Positions 1 to 11,883 of a stretch of DNA of 64,000 nucleotides are shown here, piece after piece (position 1 is the stretch's first letter; each line of letters begins with the position of its first letter). The position numbers and the translations under genes were made by a program. This DNA comes from Lineus longissimus (taxonomy: Eukaryota > Nemertea > Pilidiophora > Heteronemertea > Lineidae), in assembly GCF_910592395.1 (NCBI RefSeq), contig NC_088317.1:15994001-16058000 (forward strand), given 5' to 3'. Below the pieces are notes generated by a model, which did not search any database, was not told the DNA's origin, and saw only the letters and a list, made by a program, of their open reading frames with translations.

Positions 1-186
1 GACGTACCTATTGTGGGGAATATAGGTACCGGGGAACATAGGAATGACCCCGGCTACAGGAGGTAGCAAAACAAAGAATAATCATCAACTGACACATGTT
101 TCTGTATATCACGGTACACTTGTACAGTGTTTTCTTTTTTTAAACCACAGTTTACTACAAACATGATACTCAGTGCAATGCATGTA

Positions 187-364
187 CAGTAGAACCACTC
201 TATTAAGGACATCCTCGGGACTGGAAAGAACTGTCCTTAATAGAGAGGTGTCCTGATAAGAGAGGTCAAAATGAATGGAAAGTACAAATTTGGGACCAAA
301 ACTAGTGTCTTTTATGGAGAGATTGCCCTTAATAGAGAAGTGGCGGCTAAGGGAGGTTCCACTG
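187..364. mobile_element. MITE with CAGTRGAACC ends, copy 1
   Basis: The left end reads CAGTAGAACCACTCTATTAA and the right end is its near inverse (GGGAGGTTCCACTG). A second copy with the same ends lies at 6293-6446. TA flanks the left end, and TA flanks the other copy on both sides, which fits Tc1/mariner-pogo type insertion. There is no transposase, so this is a non-autonomous element. Confidence 0.7.
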
Positions 365-1008
365 TGTATACATGAGTGATGGATGACGTTGTGCATATTC
401 TGTGACCACTTTTTCCAAACTCACACAGTGACGAAATTTTAATTAAATTTCAGACACTGTAAATGATCAATTGCCGCCATCTTGGATGTCGGCATCCTGA
501 GATCCAGGGTTTTGATAATCCTACGTCATCCACTGCGTCACCAGTTCGGATCGTGAGTCTTATTCAGTCCTAATAAGTGCCAGATTCTTTACTAAAACCG
601 TTTATTTTATCAATAAATAAAAAATAAGATCTTTGTAAATAAATCTTGACACTTTTCGGAGTGTTTTTAGGTGATTTTTATGGAGAACTATATACGCAGC
701 GTAGGGCAGCAGTCGTTTTCGCGGGCTCAGTGGTGATGCGATAGCCTCATTATAACAAGGAAGACTTCTTTCCTTTCTATATCCGCGGTACTGCTTTTCA
801 AGATGGTGGCGACTTACTAATACTAGAGGCATTGTAAGGAAGGAAACAGCCGCTCTGGTGTCAAGATTGCTCTTTTTCAAGGTAGAAAAGACAGAAGAAA
901 ACTAAATGAAATGTACTTGTACAAACATATTACGCCTATTGGTATTTTCAACCTTCGCATAAATATGGTTAATGTACATGAATGTATATCTTCTTCCCTA
1001 ATGTCTTA
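365..1008. other. Intergenic, nothing recognised
   Basis: Only short frames without recognisable protein features are visible. I see no convincing gene or repeat. Confidence 0.5.
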
Positions 1009-2341
1009 ACCGTTCTCTTTATATATTCGCACTGTCTTCAAAACTTTATCCTGCTCGCCATGTTGGTGCTTTCTGCCATACTCGATGTCTAAAAACACCA
1101 GATTTCCAAACACGTCCATACCCAAAACACGGGAAATAATCAAACAGTTCACTTTATACGGAAAACTCCGAGATGGTTTAACCATTTTAAAGGGAACTGG
1201 AACCGCCGAGCGATTTATTCAACTTTTCGACTTTCACCGCCCGAGATAGTCAAACTTCCAACTTCCTATTCGAGTTCAGATTTGTAGTTCCGCCCCCAGT
1301 GCCCGAGCATGCGCAGTTCAATTTGTTATTAGTGAGAATCACGTGAGTCATGCGATCTTTCATTCATGAGTTTTCGTAGTAAATTCCATAGTAGTGACGT
1401 CACTCAATGATTGACAGCTAGGCGCCATGTTTCATTCATGCCTCGTTCTGATCACCCGATACGCGGGAAATGAAAACGAGGTCATACGAACTGGCTTGGC
1501 GGTTTCAGTTCCCTTTAACGATAGGCCCCCCTTTCCTTTTACGGAAACAACCGTCGAATTTACGAAATAATTCATATATTATTACTATTTTTTAGATGAT
1601 ACAGAACTAAAGCATAACCGTATTTAGAACTGCCACCTAAAGGCATCACTCTATTTACAGATAACTAGCGTTTGGGGCGATCTGCCCTGTATCTTATTGC
1701 CTCTTGAAAATGATACACTTCGAGCTGATTATCGTTGAAGCTAATCAACAGTAAAAGATCCCTGTCCAGGACAAATTTTAAATCTGCATTAGTTGGAGAC
1801 TTTTTCGTTGATTTACGGTGATAATTGATCGAGAGCGCGGCGACGAGGCTCACAAGCACATTCTCCCCGCGTGAAACTTCGGCATCATAAACTGTAATGA
1901 ACCCGTGTTGTGTCTTCAACAATGAACATCTGCCTTCCGTTTCCCTTGTCTAAACTCCATAACTGGAGGCCAATCTCGGCATTTCTCTTGCGAAGAATTA
2001 TTAAATGTTCCTACAAAACGGCCATTAGTGAAGTCATAGGGCAATCGTTTATAAGTGTTCCTCTCGATGTGCACCTCTATGGCTATACAATCTCCTATTA
2101 TGTTCGTATATCGTCCTCCCGCCATGTATGTTGTATTATAGGCAATCGCATACGATTCGGGTGGGAACTTACTATACTTGTATACAACTGTTTCTTTTCC
2201 TCCGATGGGGATCTCAGGAGAGAGTATGCACATAATCCATCCGTGATTAAGGTTATATATGACTGCATTCGGATTCTTTTGTGTAAAAGCTGGCACAGCA
2301 TTGACATTTCTGGTGAACACATCGTTCAAAAATCGTATTAC
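1009..2341 (-). pseudogene. P0: decayed second exon of a P-family gene
   Basis: Read on the minus strand, three blocks match the intact P1 proteins of the tandem units. Block 1916-2341 carries VYKYSKFPPESYAIAYNTT, matching VYRYNKNNEAFIKAYDTTT of P1. Block 1665-1922 carries ITVYD followed by DLKFVLDRDLLLLISF, matching DLKFILDADILLMISY. Block 1009-1180 carries GNLVFLDIEYGRKHQHGE, matching NLVFLDAEYDKRQKHGQ. The splice acceptor is conserved: the exon begins GTA immediately after TAG at 2342-2344, as in P1. The first two blocks are in different frames. In-frame stops (TAG at 1665-1667 and more downstream) follow, and a TTAA-flanked MITE splits the last part. It is therefore a dead relative. The function of the family is unknown. 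Confidence 0.8.
1191..1514. mobile_element. TTAA-flanked MITE inside P0
   Basis: The ends AGGGAACTGGAACCGCC and GGCGGTTTCAGTTCCCT are inverted repeats, flanked by TTAA at 1187-1190 and 1515-1518. TTAA duplication and short TIRs are typical of piggyBac-type non-autonomous elements. It interrupts the homology of P0 to P1. No transposase is encoded. Confidence 0.75.
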
Positions 2342-2650
2342 CTACAATAGTTCATACATGTTGCCAAGTAGCGAATGTAAAAATGGTACCCAGAATAAAT
2401 GGAGGGCAAAAGTTCACGTCTGGACATAAAATACTTAGTACATGTACTGGAAATTACTCTTCTGTGTATTTGGAAAAATGTTTTTACGAGGTTTTCTGAG
2501 AGAATTGAGAGACTGTTTTCCTGGCAATTTTAAATGTCTCCTCTATAATGAAAGATGACACATAAGTAACTCAAAGATTGCTTCGAACTTTTTCTTTTGA
2601 TAGTGTATGCATGTATGTGTGCTAAGGTTGTTGCCTTCGACATTTGGCGC

Positions 2651-3021
2651 AATAGCATTCCGCGAAGTTACTATTTATAGCTCACAAGGGCATTTGCATA
2701 AGATATTGATGACGTTTTAGTCACGTGACAGTCGGACATCGACACTTATTTCTACGCATTTGAGCTTATTTCAAAGTCAATTATCTTTGACCCTGTATTG
2801 TTTTTAGCATGAATGATACCATAGAGTCAGAGAGAGAAATATTCAGAACAATTATGTAGTATTTCCAACACTCGGACATGTGCCAGATTGAATCTAACTG
2901 CCCTAGTTAGAAAGCCTGAATCCATTACGAAACCGCATGTTTGTCCGACATTGCCTGTAATTCAGCGATGGGGAAATAGAGGGCAGCAGCTGCAGTGACC
3001 TCATCATCGCGGAATGCTATT
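2651..3021. mobile_element. MITE with AATAGCATTCCGCG ends, copy 1
   Basis: A 371-bp element with perfect terminal inverted repeats AATAGCATTCCGCG. Near-identical copies lie at 41857-42226 (same orientation) and 60391-60761 (opposite orientation). It has no coding capacity. Compared with U1, the U3 copy is a clean insertion. Confidence 0.85.
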
Positions 3022-3958
3022 AGATTCATGGTTTTTGCTCGCTTGTGCGGTTCCTTTTTTGTGTTTTGTGTTGAAAGAACAATATTTCGATGGTCAATCG
3101 CTAATTCTTCGATCGATGACCAATGCCAATGCCAAGTCGATTGCCAATCTTGAATTTATAAATTTTCTAGATCGGATCGACTAGTGCATATACACTCGCG
3201 TGTCACCGATACATGTCCATCGTCATGAAGACACATGAGACATACACTTTTTACATGCCTAACAATAGTAAGATGACCGACAGACGCAAGCCGCGACTGT
3301 AGGGTATCTTGCTAGGTAATGCCCGTGCTTCGAGCTTTTTTTATGACAACTGTTTGAAGGGTCACCTGCGGCCTGGCAACGATCACATTGTATGCACTGG
3401 GTTATTTTCGAATCGACCAAGGCACTGAACGGGATACCCTTAACTAAGAGCCAGGATCACCTTTTTTTACAGCACAGATAGGCGTACGTACTTGTCTATC
3501 ACTGCGCCATCTACACGGTGCTATCGAAAACTTACTTGTTTTCAACGTAAAATCGCCAGTACGCCGCAGGCGATTTTTTTGGGAGCTGGCATTCCCATTC
3601 GTATCCATTTTTGATGGCCCGGATGACAAACACGTGTGACTGTACAGAATGTATGAAGTGCAGGCACAATGTACACCGTATTGTACAGACGGCGTAACGA
3701 TAGTACGATAAAAAATCCAGGCTGTAGACAACCCCCCATCCAGGCGGCGATGTCTTACAACGTCATAAACGGTTACAAAAAAACTTTATTCATTAGCGCC
3801 TGTGGGCCTCGGGCTCCCAAAGATAATAATTATATTCATTTGCCTATATTTTCCCTTTGCTCGTGGCTTTCCTGGCGACACTTGGCTCTAAAACAGAATA
3901 TCGGCTCTTGGCTCTTGGGTCTTAGTTTAGGGTGTCCCGCACTGAACGTATATGGCTG
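3022..3958. other. Intergenic, nothing recognised
   Basis: Only short open frames without recognisable motifs occur. I see no gene. Confidence 0.45.
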
Positions 3959-4318
3959 GCGCGAGTGGACAAAATTCAGAATTGTGCCACGGCATAAATA
4001 GGATTTGTGGTGTGGCATAATTAGACCAATCAGAAGGTGGCAATCGTTTATTTTTGGTGCGGCATAAATCGCACTTCCGTCCACAATTCCTATTTATGCT
4101 GCGGTATAATTCACGAGATCCGATGTTTTGATTGGTTGATTTATGGTGCACCACAATTCCGATTTACTGCCGTCCTCCATAAATGTCATTTCCGTCCACA
4201 CTTCCTATTTATGCCGCGGCATAATTCACGAGATCCGATGTTTTGAGTGGTCGATTTATGGTGCACCACAATTCCGATTTATGCCGTGGCATAATTCTGA
4301 AGTCTGTCCACTCGCGCA
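3959..4318. mobile_element. Fold-back element with GCGCGAGTGGAC ends
   Basis: It starts GCGCGAGTGGAC and ends GTCCACTCGCGC. The inverted arms continue inward through the CCACGGCATAAAT / ATTTATGCCGTGG segments. Internally, a block containing GGTGCACCACAATTCCGATT is repeated in tandem (around 4144 and 4260). The sequence could fold into one long imperfect hairpin. It is non-coding, and the short frames across it are artefacts of the repeats. Confidence 0.75.
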
Positions 4319-5916
4319 AGCAATAAAAGTATGGCGATGTTTGCCATCGGATTACATTGATGTTGTATTGTGTACGCTTTCCTTGCCGAATAGAACGTCA
4401 TCCTTCGACGGCAATGTCCATGGATGGGTTGTCGGTCTACGTCACGATAATCATTGAGCTACTACATTGCCATCTATACTTCTATTGCTGAGTCACAGAA
4501 CACGTGATTGTCCGACGTCATGACATGAACACGTCGGACTTTTATTGCTGCGTGTACTTGTACATGCATGCACCCTCCCTAGCTATGACGAACGTTTTGC
4601 CTGGATCCCAAATAGTTCGTCATAGCAAGGTTAGATTGTTGGGAGCAGCTAGCATTAAGCTTTTAGCTCCCTTTATAATTGACGCTGAGCCTAGCCGTTT
4701 CGTTTTGCACTTTTGTGGAGGAGGCCTACATGTCTCAATGAGCTAATGAATGATAAACGGACTGGTCTGACATTGATCCTCAAATCTCACACTGTCTAGA
4801 GTTGATGCGAATAACTCAGTTTGAGAGAGAATGAAGTATTTCTATTAGAAATCTTAGAGGCTTTTTGACTTTTGACTTTTTATCACAGTGTACATTGTGA
4901 CCGTGTATAGGCCTTGGTTGTCTACAATAAACTAGGGTAGAAATCTCGAGCATGAATTTTACGCTGTGCATTGCACTTTTGGGGATTCCCTTTCCCCAGT
5001 TTAAACCTGGTGATGGGATTTTTACCATGGTGAGTTTTAGTCCATGTTTTTACCCTTTCATCTCTCATCGGCCATCATCAGCCTCACTAGCTGCGCCCCT
5101 CGAGGCCAGCAGGCTTGTAGAGTGATATGTGCAGGCTTACTGGACTTTGCGCAATATTTCGCCAAAAAAGTATTCTACGCAACGGTCCCTAGGTGACTTT
5201 TCCTATTCATAATACACAGCCTGTCCATCCTGGCGCGTGGTTACATGGGGAGTAATCGTTGTAAAATTAGGCCAAACGCAGACAGTTAACCCGGGTACCA
5301 CTATGTTTACGATGCGAACAAGCCGTGTAAGTCATTGTCAGCATTTTTTTCATTGAACATTTGCGGGTACAGCGTCACAGGGAGCAGCATTGAACGGTAA
5401 ACAGGTTCACATCATATTCAGACAACGGCTTGTAACGGCCACACAGGATACGATTCGTATCAACAAAACTACGGGCCGTATCGTCTGTTTCATGTTTTTT
5501 TCCATTACGCCCCATGTTGCCAAACAAAGAATAGTTTTGAAACGAAATTTGGTGTGAATTTGTAAACAAAGTTTTAAGTCAAGACCTCAAGCGGTTACGG
5601 GTACACACTACATTTATTATCAAATTGCTAATGCATTAAAAAGTTGAATTGGTCAAGTTTAGCGCCCAATAGATTTTTCCCAGACGTGCCGATGAAAATC
5701 AATTTCCGGCAGATAATACAGCCCGGGGTTAGATCTTCAAACCATAGAAATTTTGTTGTGGGCTGACCGTGATAATTACCAGGTTGGGGGTCTGAAGTTT
5801 TGGGGGTCATTTTCGACCATTTGTGACCGGTGAATCGACATTTCAGCCAGGGTTAACTTGGCCATTGGGACCACAAAACTTAGGCTCCTAAACTGAAACG
5901 TCGTCATCGTTTTCTT
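4319..5916. other. Intergenic or P0 intron, nothing recognised
   Basis: This lies between the two parts of P0 and would be inside its intron if the P1 exon layout applied. No convincing coding or repeat structure is seen. Confidence 0.4.
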
Positions 5917-6177
5917 CTAATGGAAAGGAAATTTATGATTTTGATTTTTAAAAAACACGTATTCTTCTTTATTTACACAGAAACCCCTATTATGACTCAA
6001 CTGGCACACAAAGCTACCATGTACCATATAAGTGTTGATTATCAAACACCCTTTAATAAAAGTGCAGAAGAACACACACGTTAGACGCGAAGGTGTGTTC
6101 TGCATCTCTTGATTCGGTTTATATAAAGCATAATTCTCTGCCACCTTGAGAAGCGTTACAATTCTCGAATTTACCAT
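5917..6177 (-). pseudogene. P0: first exon of the decayed P-family gene
   Basis: An 86-codon frame beginning MVNSRIVTLLKVAENYA aligns along its length with exon 1 of the P1 genes (MANLNHVTFSKLADDFA). The best stretch is CVFFCTFIKGCLIINTYM against CALLCIFQDECLLVSAI, with the cysteine pattern kept and a shared C-x-W/L-S-x-x-x-G-x-C motif. No clear GT donor is visible where P1 has one, which agrees with the decay of the downstream exon at 1009-2341. Confidence 0.65.
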
Positions 6178-6292
6178 TTTGAAATCTGGGAATGGTTAAT
6201 TCGGTTTCTGCAAACTCGCATCTATCATGGTGTTTGCCTCAATCCTTTATCCATGTTGGCAATTTTGCAAAGGGACAGCACCTGATCATATA

Positions 6293-6446
6293 CAGTAGAA
6301 CCTCTCTATTAAGGACACCCTCGGGACTGACAAGTGTTGTCCTTAATAGAGAGGTGTCCTGATTATAGAGGTCAATAGACACAACCGCTTTGGGATTAAG
6401 ACCAGTGTCCTTAATAGAGAGGTGTCCGCTAAGGGAGGTTCCACTG
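6293..6446. mobile_element. MITE with CAGTRGAACC ends, copy 2
   Basis: 154 bp, left end CAGTAGAACCTCTCTATTAA, right end GGGAGGTTCCACTG, with TA on both sides. Same family as 187-364. It abuts the left edge of the tandem array, so it may mark or post-date the breakpoint. Confidence 0.75.
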
Positions 6447-7923
6447 TACATTGTACTCCTCTAGACCCGGCGCCCGGCCTTTTTAGCCATTTTGTGTACT
6501 ATTTTCCTAACTAATGCTCCCCACAGTAGTAATGTGAATTCCGTACTGCCCTGTACATAAGCCTTTAGCACTGTTCGTGAAATAATATAAATTTGAAAAT
6601 GAATTTGAAAACTTCCAATTGCGTCAGTACGGACTATAAGTGAATTTCAGGAATGCCGTTGTGTCGACGGAAACACAAATACTACGAATACCAAGTGTCA
6701 GCTAATTTTTATGCATTATAGCTCCACTTGGGCATTGTGTATAACTGCATTTCTATTGTCCTGGACACACACCAGTAATTACGAACGGCGTACCCTTTTA
6801 ACGATATGGTCCCCACTGACATACCAGACGCTGCACTGTTCTCGGCATTGCATGGGTTCTTTATATAACTATTTTATGAAATATTTAACCAAAAAATTAC
6901 CTTCCAAGGTAGTAAGGGGAAATCCATAACGCTTTAGACCTCTGAGCTTGGAGCACCGCCGTATCATTCGAAGAATTAACATTTTTCCATACTCTTTGTC
7001 AACGCAGATTTATATGCACGATATTTCGGCGAATCAGGATAACCACACTGCCCGATTCGTGTACAGGTATGACAGTAGGACCAATACGGACACCTTCTAG
7101 ATGGATCGTATTCCAATGTTTAACATGCCTTGAGGATCGATGCAGGAAGGATACCATGGGTGGGTCTCAACAGAGATTGACAATTAGTACCGTACACTGG
7201 TGAGATGTTATCATATAAACATAGCCGTCCCGGTGTCCTGCGGTGTCACGGCCAGAGAACCCGTATCAGCCAGATAGCATCTAAATATCATGACCGCACG
7301 GCCTATTATATCATATCGAAGTATCAACATTATATTTTGTTTCACACACGTCGACAATAATTGTAATAGTGATTTTCAATAACAATGAAAGCTACATTTT
7401 GTTATCAATACTAATCAATACTAATCAATACTATAATCAAAGTGAAAATAAATGCAGTTTAAACAATATGATTTGAAATACAATAACGTAATGACGTGTA
7501 GGCCTACATTTTATTCTTCACTATCCGCTTTATGAGGACTTTCGAAACTCTTTATTTTCAAGCCTCTTTCCTCGCATTTAAGTTGAAAAGATGAAAACCT
7601 ATTCCTTTATTGAATGAATGCAGAAGGTGAAATCATTCAGTCTGTGAGTAGTTTCTGTAAAAAAGCTCTCGATCTCAAGATGAAGGCTTTACAGGATGAC
7701 TGATTTCTCCTTCTTCACACCTTTTGTACTTTTATAATTTTATATCAATTTGTTATAATCCTTGCATATTTAGTTACTTAGTTACTGTTTATAACCGATA
7801 AATATATAATTTTAAGGTAGTAATAAAACATATTTGAATTTTGAAATTTGAATTTTTTTGCATCGTATTTCATTGCGCCATGACGTCATCAGATAAAAAT
7901 TCCAGTCTATTTGCACGTCGGAC

Positions 7924-8855
7924 CAAGGAGGATACCGCGGTGACGTCATATCACGTGATCACATCCCATATTAGTGATCGCTATGGCCAAACAGATTCAG
8001 TCTACTGACAGCACCAGCACTGAACACATCTCCACGTCCCACTGTCTGGTGCGCTCCTGTACACAAAATCACCAATAGACATGAAATATTGCAATACCTA
8101 GTATGGATTCTTCCTGTGTAAAATAAAATTTACAGAGCAGATTAACTTCCACGAATAAAAAAGACGTTTAGCGTGGCCAAAGTGCGGAAATAATGTCTCC
8201 GCTAAAATACACTACGAAATACACTAGGCAATGCACTATGCGATACACGGTAGAGATGCAGTTGAGTTTATTATTGTTTTGACTTAGAAGCCCGCCCATA
8301 TCATAATATATTCATGTATTCATGAAGTATGAACTCATTTCTGTCCCATACAACTCTAAGAACAGTCAATTTCTCCTTAAATCATCACCGAAACCGCGAT
8401 ATCCGCAGGAAGATTTCGTTCTAGTGTCCGAAAATGCATGATCTTACAGACAAATAGAGGGGATCTATGGGGATCTATGCGAGTTTTAGGTCCTACATGT
8501 CTCGAACTTGTAAAATCTGTAAACATGCCTCCAAATCCCATTATGATAATGAAGAGATTGCCCCATATCTGGAAGACTGTTTTGAAACCATCGCTAATTT
8601 TGGAAGATCGGTGCCCGGCTATTTGGCTTTAAAAACCCTATTTTTCCCCATCAAAACAGCACTTTTCATTATTCAAATGATAACTTGTTGTCTGAAGACT
8701 TATTTCATAGCAGAAAAGTACTAATAACTCTGATTTGATGCGAAAAATCTAACTTTGTTTGATGACTTGATTTTCCCTTGGCCGTGGATCGAGTTTGTTT
8801 ACAATATGCAGCGCCATCTTGGAAAAGCCGTGACGTCACCGCGGTATCCTCCCTG
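7924..8855. mobile_element. MULE-like non-autonomous transposon, U1 copy
   Basis: Terminal inverted repeats CAAGGAGGATACCGCGGTGA (about 25 bp in all), flanked by a 9-bp direct repeat ACGTCGGAC (7915-7923 and 8856-8864). U3 has the uninterrupted site at about 36068, so it is a true insertion. A 9-bp target duplication is typical of Mutator-like elements. No transposase frame is present. Regions inside spell CRE-like TGACGTCA at both ends. Confidence 0.85.
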
Positions 8856-9033
8856 ACGTCGGACCGAAATTTCAGGCTACAGTGGTGAAGTGGTTAAATG
8901 GAAACCTTTTGAAGTTTAGGTTCTGCAAAACATGAAGAGACAATATAACAGCAAATGATATCTTCAAGGGTGCCTCCCGTATCATATTTTTCAACTCATG
9001 CATGCTGCTTTACAAACCGACTAAGATCTGTAC

Positions 9034-11883
9034 CTATGGAATTTCCCTGTATATCAAGACTGTCCTCACAATTTGATTCATTTGGCCATGTTTTTGTCTT
9101 TTATCATATTCTGCATCCAAAAACACGAGATTTCGATTCATATTCATCCCCATGATCAATTCTATGTTTTTGCCTTTGACTTTCATTTTAAACGTAAGAA
9201 CAGGATTGACCCGTTTTAGCATTGCTTCATATTTCTTCTTACTGATGCTATCTTTAAATCGACAAAATATCTCAAATAAACCTATTAGATTATTGTGGTG
9301 AACAAGTAAAGTAGATCCGAATTTGGAGTTACCAATCAGAGCAACACTTGCCATAGGTGGCTTGATATTGTTTCTCTCGGGTTTGTATCCATTTGACTGC
9401 CGAAAATGAAAAACATCAATATGTTTTTCTTTATAACTGATCATAAGCAAAATATCAGCATCCAGGATAAACTTTAAATCCATTTTCATGACAGTCTTCC
9501 GCGTTTGTCTACCGTTAGGCCTCATCAATTTCGGAGATACAAATTTAACCCAAACTTTTCCCCGGTGTGAAGTAACCTTTACATCATAGACTGTAATGGA
9601 CATTTTTCGAATTATTGTACTCCTGCAGCAAACAGCGGCATTTTGATCCCCGTTTCCAAAGTTGAACATCATCGATCGTATATCCACCAAACGTCGGCAT
9701 CTGTCTTGCGCTGGAATGTCAATCTTTCCGCCAAAATAACCTCGCACGACGTCATACAGCAGTAGAGTGGACGTCTTCATTCGGACCGCCAACAAATAAT
9801 TTTGGAAAAATTGGCCCAAAATACTAGTGCCACCATTCTTGTTTGTCGTTGTATCATACGCTTTTATAAACGCCTCATTATTTTTATTGTACCTATACAC
9901 TAAAATGTTAAACGTAGCAGCAGATTTTATGATAAAAGAATTTAATACAAGAATATAATTCTGCGTACACATATACATATACACAGACTGTGACCCTGAG
10001 TTTAGCCTGCTTATCACTGGCGGAATCACCCTAGATTTCCTGACTAATGTAAACTTTACGACATGCTTTACCTGGATTGAAAATAGGAAAAGAAATTGTA
10101 AAAGCCAAAATTTCCGCACCGGCTTCACAAAACCAAGTCTCATACGTTTCTTCTCCTTACCTCGCCCAAGACTTCATTATGTTGTTAGCACCTTCCCCGG
10201 CAGTTAAAAAAATGGCCGAGTCTATTTGGCAAGCCGCTCGCCGAACAGGCATCTTTTTTTGTCCTGTTTGGAGAGGCGCTTGCCAAACAGCACTAAAAAG
10301 CCACCCTGTTCGGCAAGCCGGGCTTGCCAAACAGGGCAAAAATACTACCCTCTTTGGCGAGCCGGAGAGGTTACAACATGTTGGCCAATCAGAGAGCAGT
10401 GACGTCATATTCGAATTTATATGCGCATATTTAACAATGGCCGACTTCACGCTCTCGATTCAATTTCTGTTACTAAACTCGGGTTTTGGTCAATAATCCA
10501 TGAAGAAGTATTAACTGATAAGCATGTTAAATGCATTAGTGTGCATTTCTAACGGCGTTTCACTGTAACTCCAGTGTTTCTGACCGTGTTGCCACGAATG
10601 ATAATGAGCTCCTGGATGGTTGAATATGCATGAGTTCGGCTCTCCATCTAGGGCAGAAAAAAGGCGGTTTGGTGAGCCGGGCTTGCCAAATAGTCACTTC
10701 CTAAAAAAATTCAGGCCTAGCCCAATACACGGTCTATTATTAACACGGTCTTTAAACAAAGCCCGCTCGCACCGAGGCCTTAACAACTTTCAACAGGGTC
10801 GACAGGTCTGGTCATGTTGGTTACAGTAAGTTGTTAAAGTTTAAGCACGGTAATTTCCGAAAGCTGACTTTGGCGTCAGTTTTGGTCGTATCTTCCGATA
10901 AAGATGTCATGTTCTGATATTCTTGGAGCGCTCATTAACACATGAGCTAATCAAGAGGCCACTTGGGGGTCAGTTTTTGCTTTCAAAATGAGTGAACAAA
11001 GTGAATAGAGAACTACCGAGCTGATACTTCTGAATTGACCGTGAGCCGGTCCACGTTGCTTAGTTTTCTAACGAATGAACGCCAAGTACTATTAAGTAAG
11101 TTTCGCTTTTACGTGTGGCCAACTGTACCCCTCTAAATGACTGCGCGGATGGTTCACAAGACATCTCAGGTCAAAGAACCCAATAAGACGCTTAGACTGA
11201 AACGATCATACTCAGTTTCGTCAGAATCTTTCTTTTATTTCAAAGACTCTGGTTTCATGTATACATGAACGCGTGCGAGCTTAATACAAGATACTTTGAA
11301 TATTCTTAGTTGCAATTTTAACTATAAGAATCTTTAAATAAGCGAGGCGGAATGATAATAATAGTAAACTTTATGCTGCAGCTACGGTAGTCCATGACAT
11401 CCCGCAGCCACAATCAGTCATTTGTGTTTCTCCTCGGCCACTTGACCTTATCACGAGCGCGTTGCCGCAGGTAGTGTATTGTTTCTCCGTACGGTGGGGT
11501 TCGCGTCCGGCCTGTTTTATGTCAGCATGTATTGTGCACAGTAGGTTTGGATAGTGCCGGAATAAAATCTTGATTTAGAATCCTATCTGGATTTCGACCT
11601 GACATGTCACAAATCATTTATTACATACTTTTTTCTCATAAATTCGTGACATGCTCAATCGAAAAACATCCGTATTTCGAACACAAGCCCCTCCTTTGCG
11701 ACTCCACTGGCACAAGTTCTCATTCCGAATTGCACTAACCAACAGGCACTCGTCTTGGAAAATACACAACAAGGCACACAGAATACCAGAAATTGCTGAC
11801 TGCGAACCGAAGTCCGGTTCTGGATCGACGAAGGCAAAATCGTCTGCGAGTTTTGAGAAGGTCACGTGGTTCAAATTTGCCAT
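9034..11883 (-). CDS. P1 gene of U1, two exons (P family, function unknown)
   Basis: Exon 1 is 11629-11883 (ATG at 11883 in good context AAGATGG, 85 codons) and ends at a GTATGT donor. Exon 2 is 9034-10071, begins GTA after the acceptor TTTTCAATCCAG, and is 345 codons plus TAG. Both junctions are phase 0. The predicted protein is about 430 aa with no signal peptide or membrane span once the intron-encoded hydrophobic stretch (10072-10143) is excluded. Exon 2 shows repeated short hydrophobic strands (YILVL, TLLLYDV, ITVYDVKV, DILLMISY, NLVFLDAEY), which suggests an all-beta, possibly propeller-like fold; that is inference. Exon 1 is cysteine-rich. I recognise no known family. A continuous reading from ATG 10143 (369 codons) is the alternative model, but the acceptor is conserved in the diverged copy P0. 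Intact copies are also in U2 and U3. Confidence 0.65.
10214..10701. mobile_element. GGCAAGCC fold-back element, U1 copy
   Basis: Flanked by a 9-bp direct repeat TAAAAAAAT (10205-10213, 10702-10710). U3 has the near-empty site at about 37414-37424. The ends carry CTATTTGGCAAGCC as inverted repeats. Inside are several palindromes, the best being GGCAAGCC-G-GGCTTGCC near 10313-10330 with matching CTGTT/AACAG flanks. It lies in the intron of the P1 gene. The open frames on both strands here come from the palindromes. Confidence 0.75.

Noticed and set aside
6711-6929. 72-codon frame repeated at 22041-22259 and 34862-35080 (MHYSSTWALCITAFLL…)
   Set aside because: Open in all three units, but these are recent copies, so conservation is uninformative. 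Composition, lack of neighbours and absence of splice signals give no support.
10072-10143. Signal-peptide-like start MRLGFVKPVRKFWLLQFLFLF of the continuous 369-codon frame
   Set aside because: The hydrophobic stretch is the pyrimidine-rich 3' end of the intron; the acceptor right after it is conserved in P0, and exon 1 joins in phase.
10157-10450. 97-codon minus frame upstream of P1 (also 25830-26123), ending in a good GTAAGG donor
   Set aside because: It lies almost wholly in the GGCAAGCC palindromic transposon, and its donor does not fit the phase of P1 exon 2; the donor is also lost in U3.
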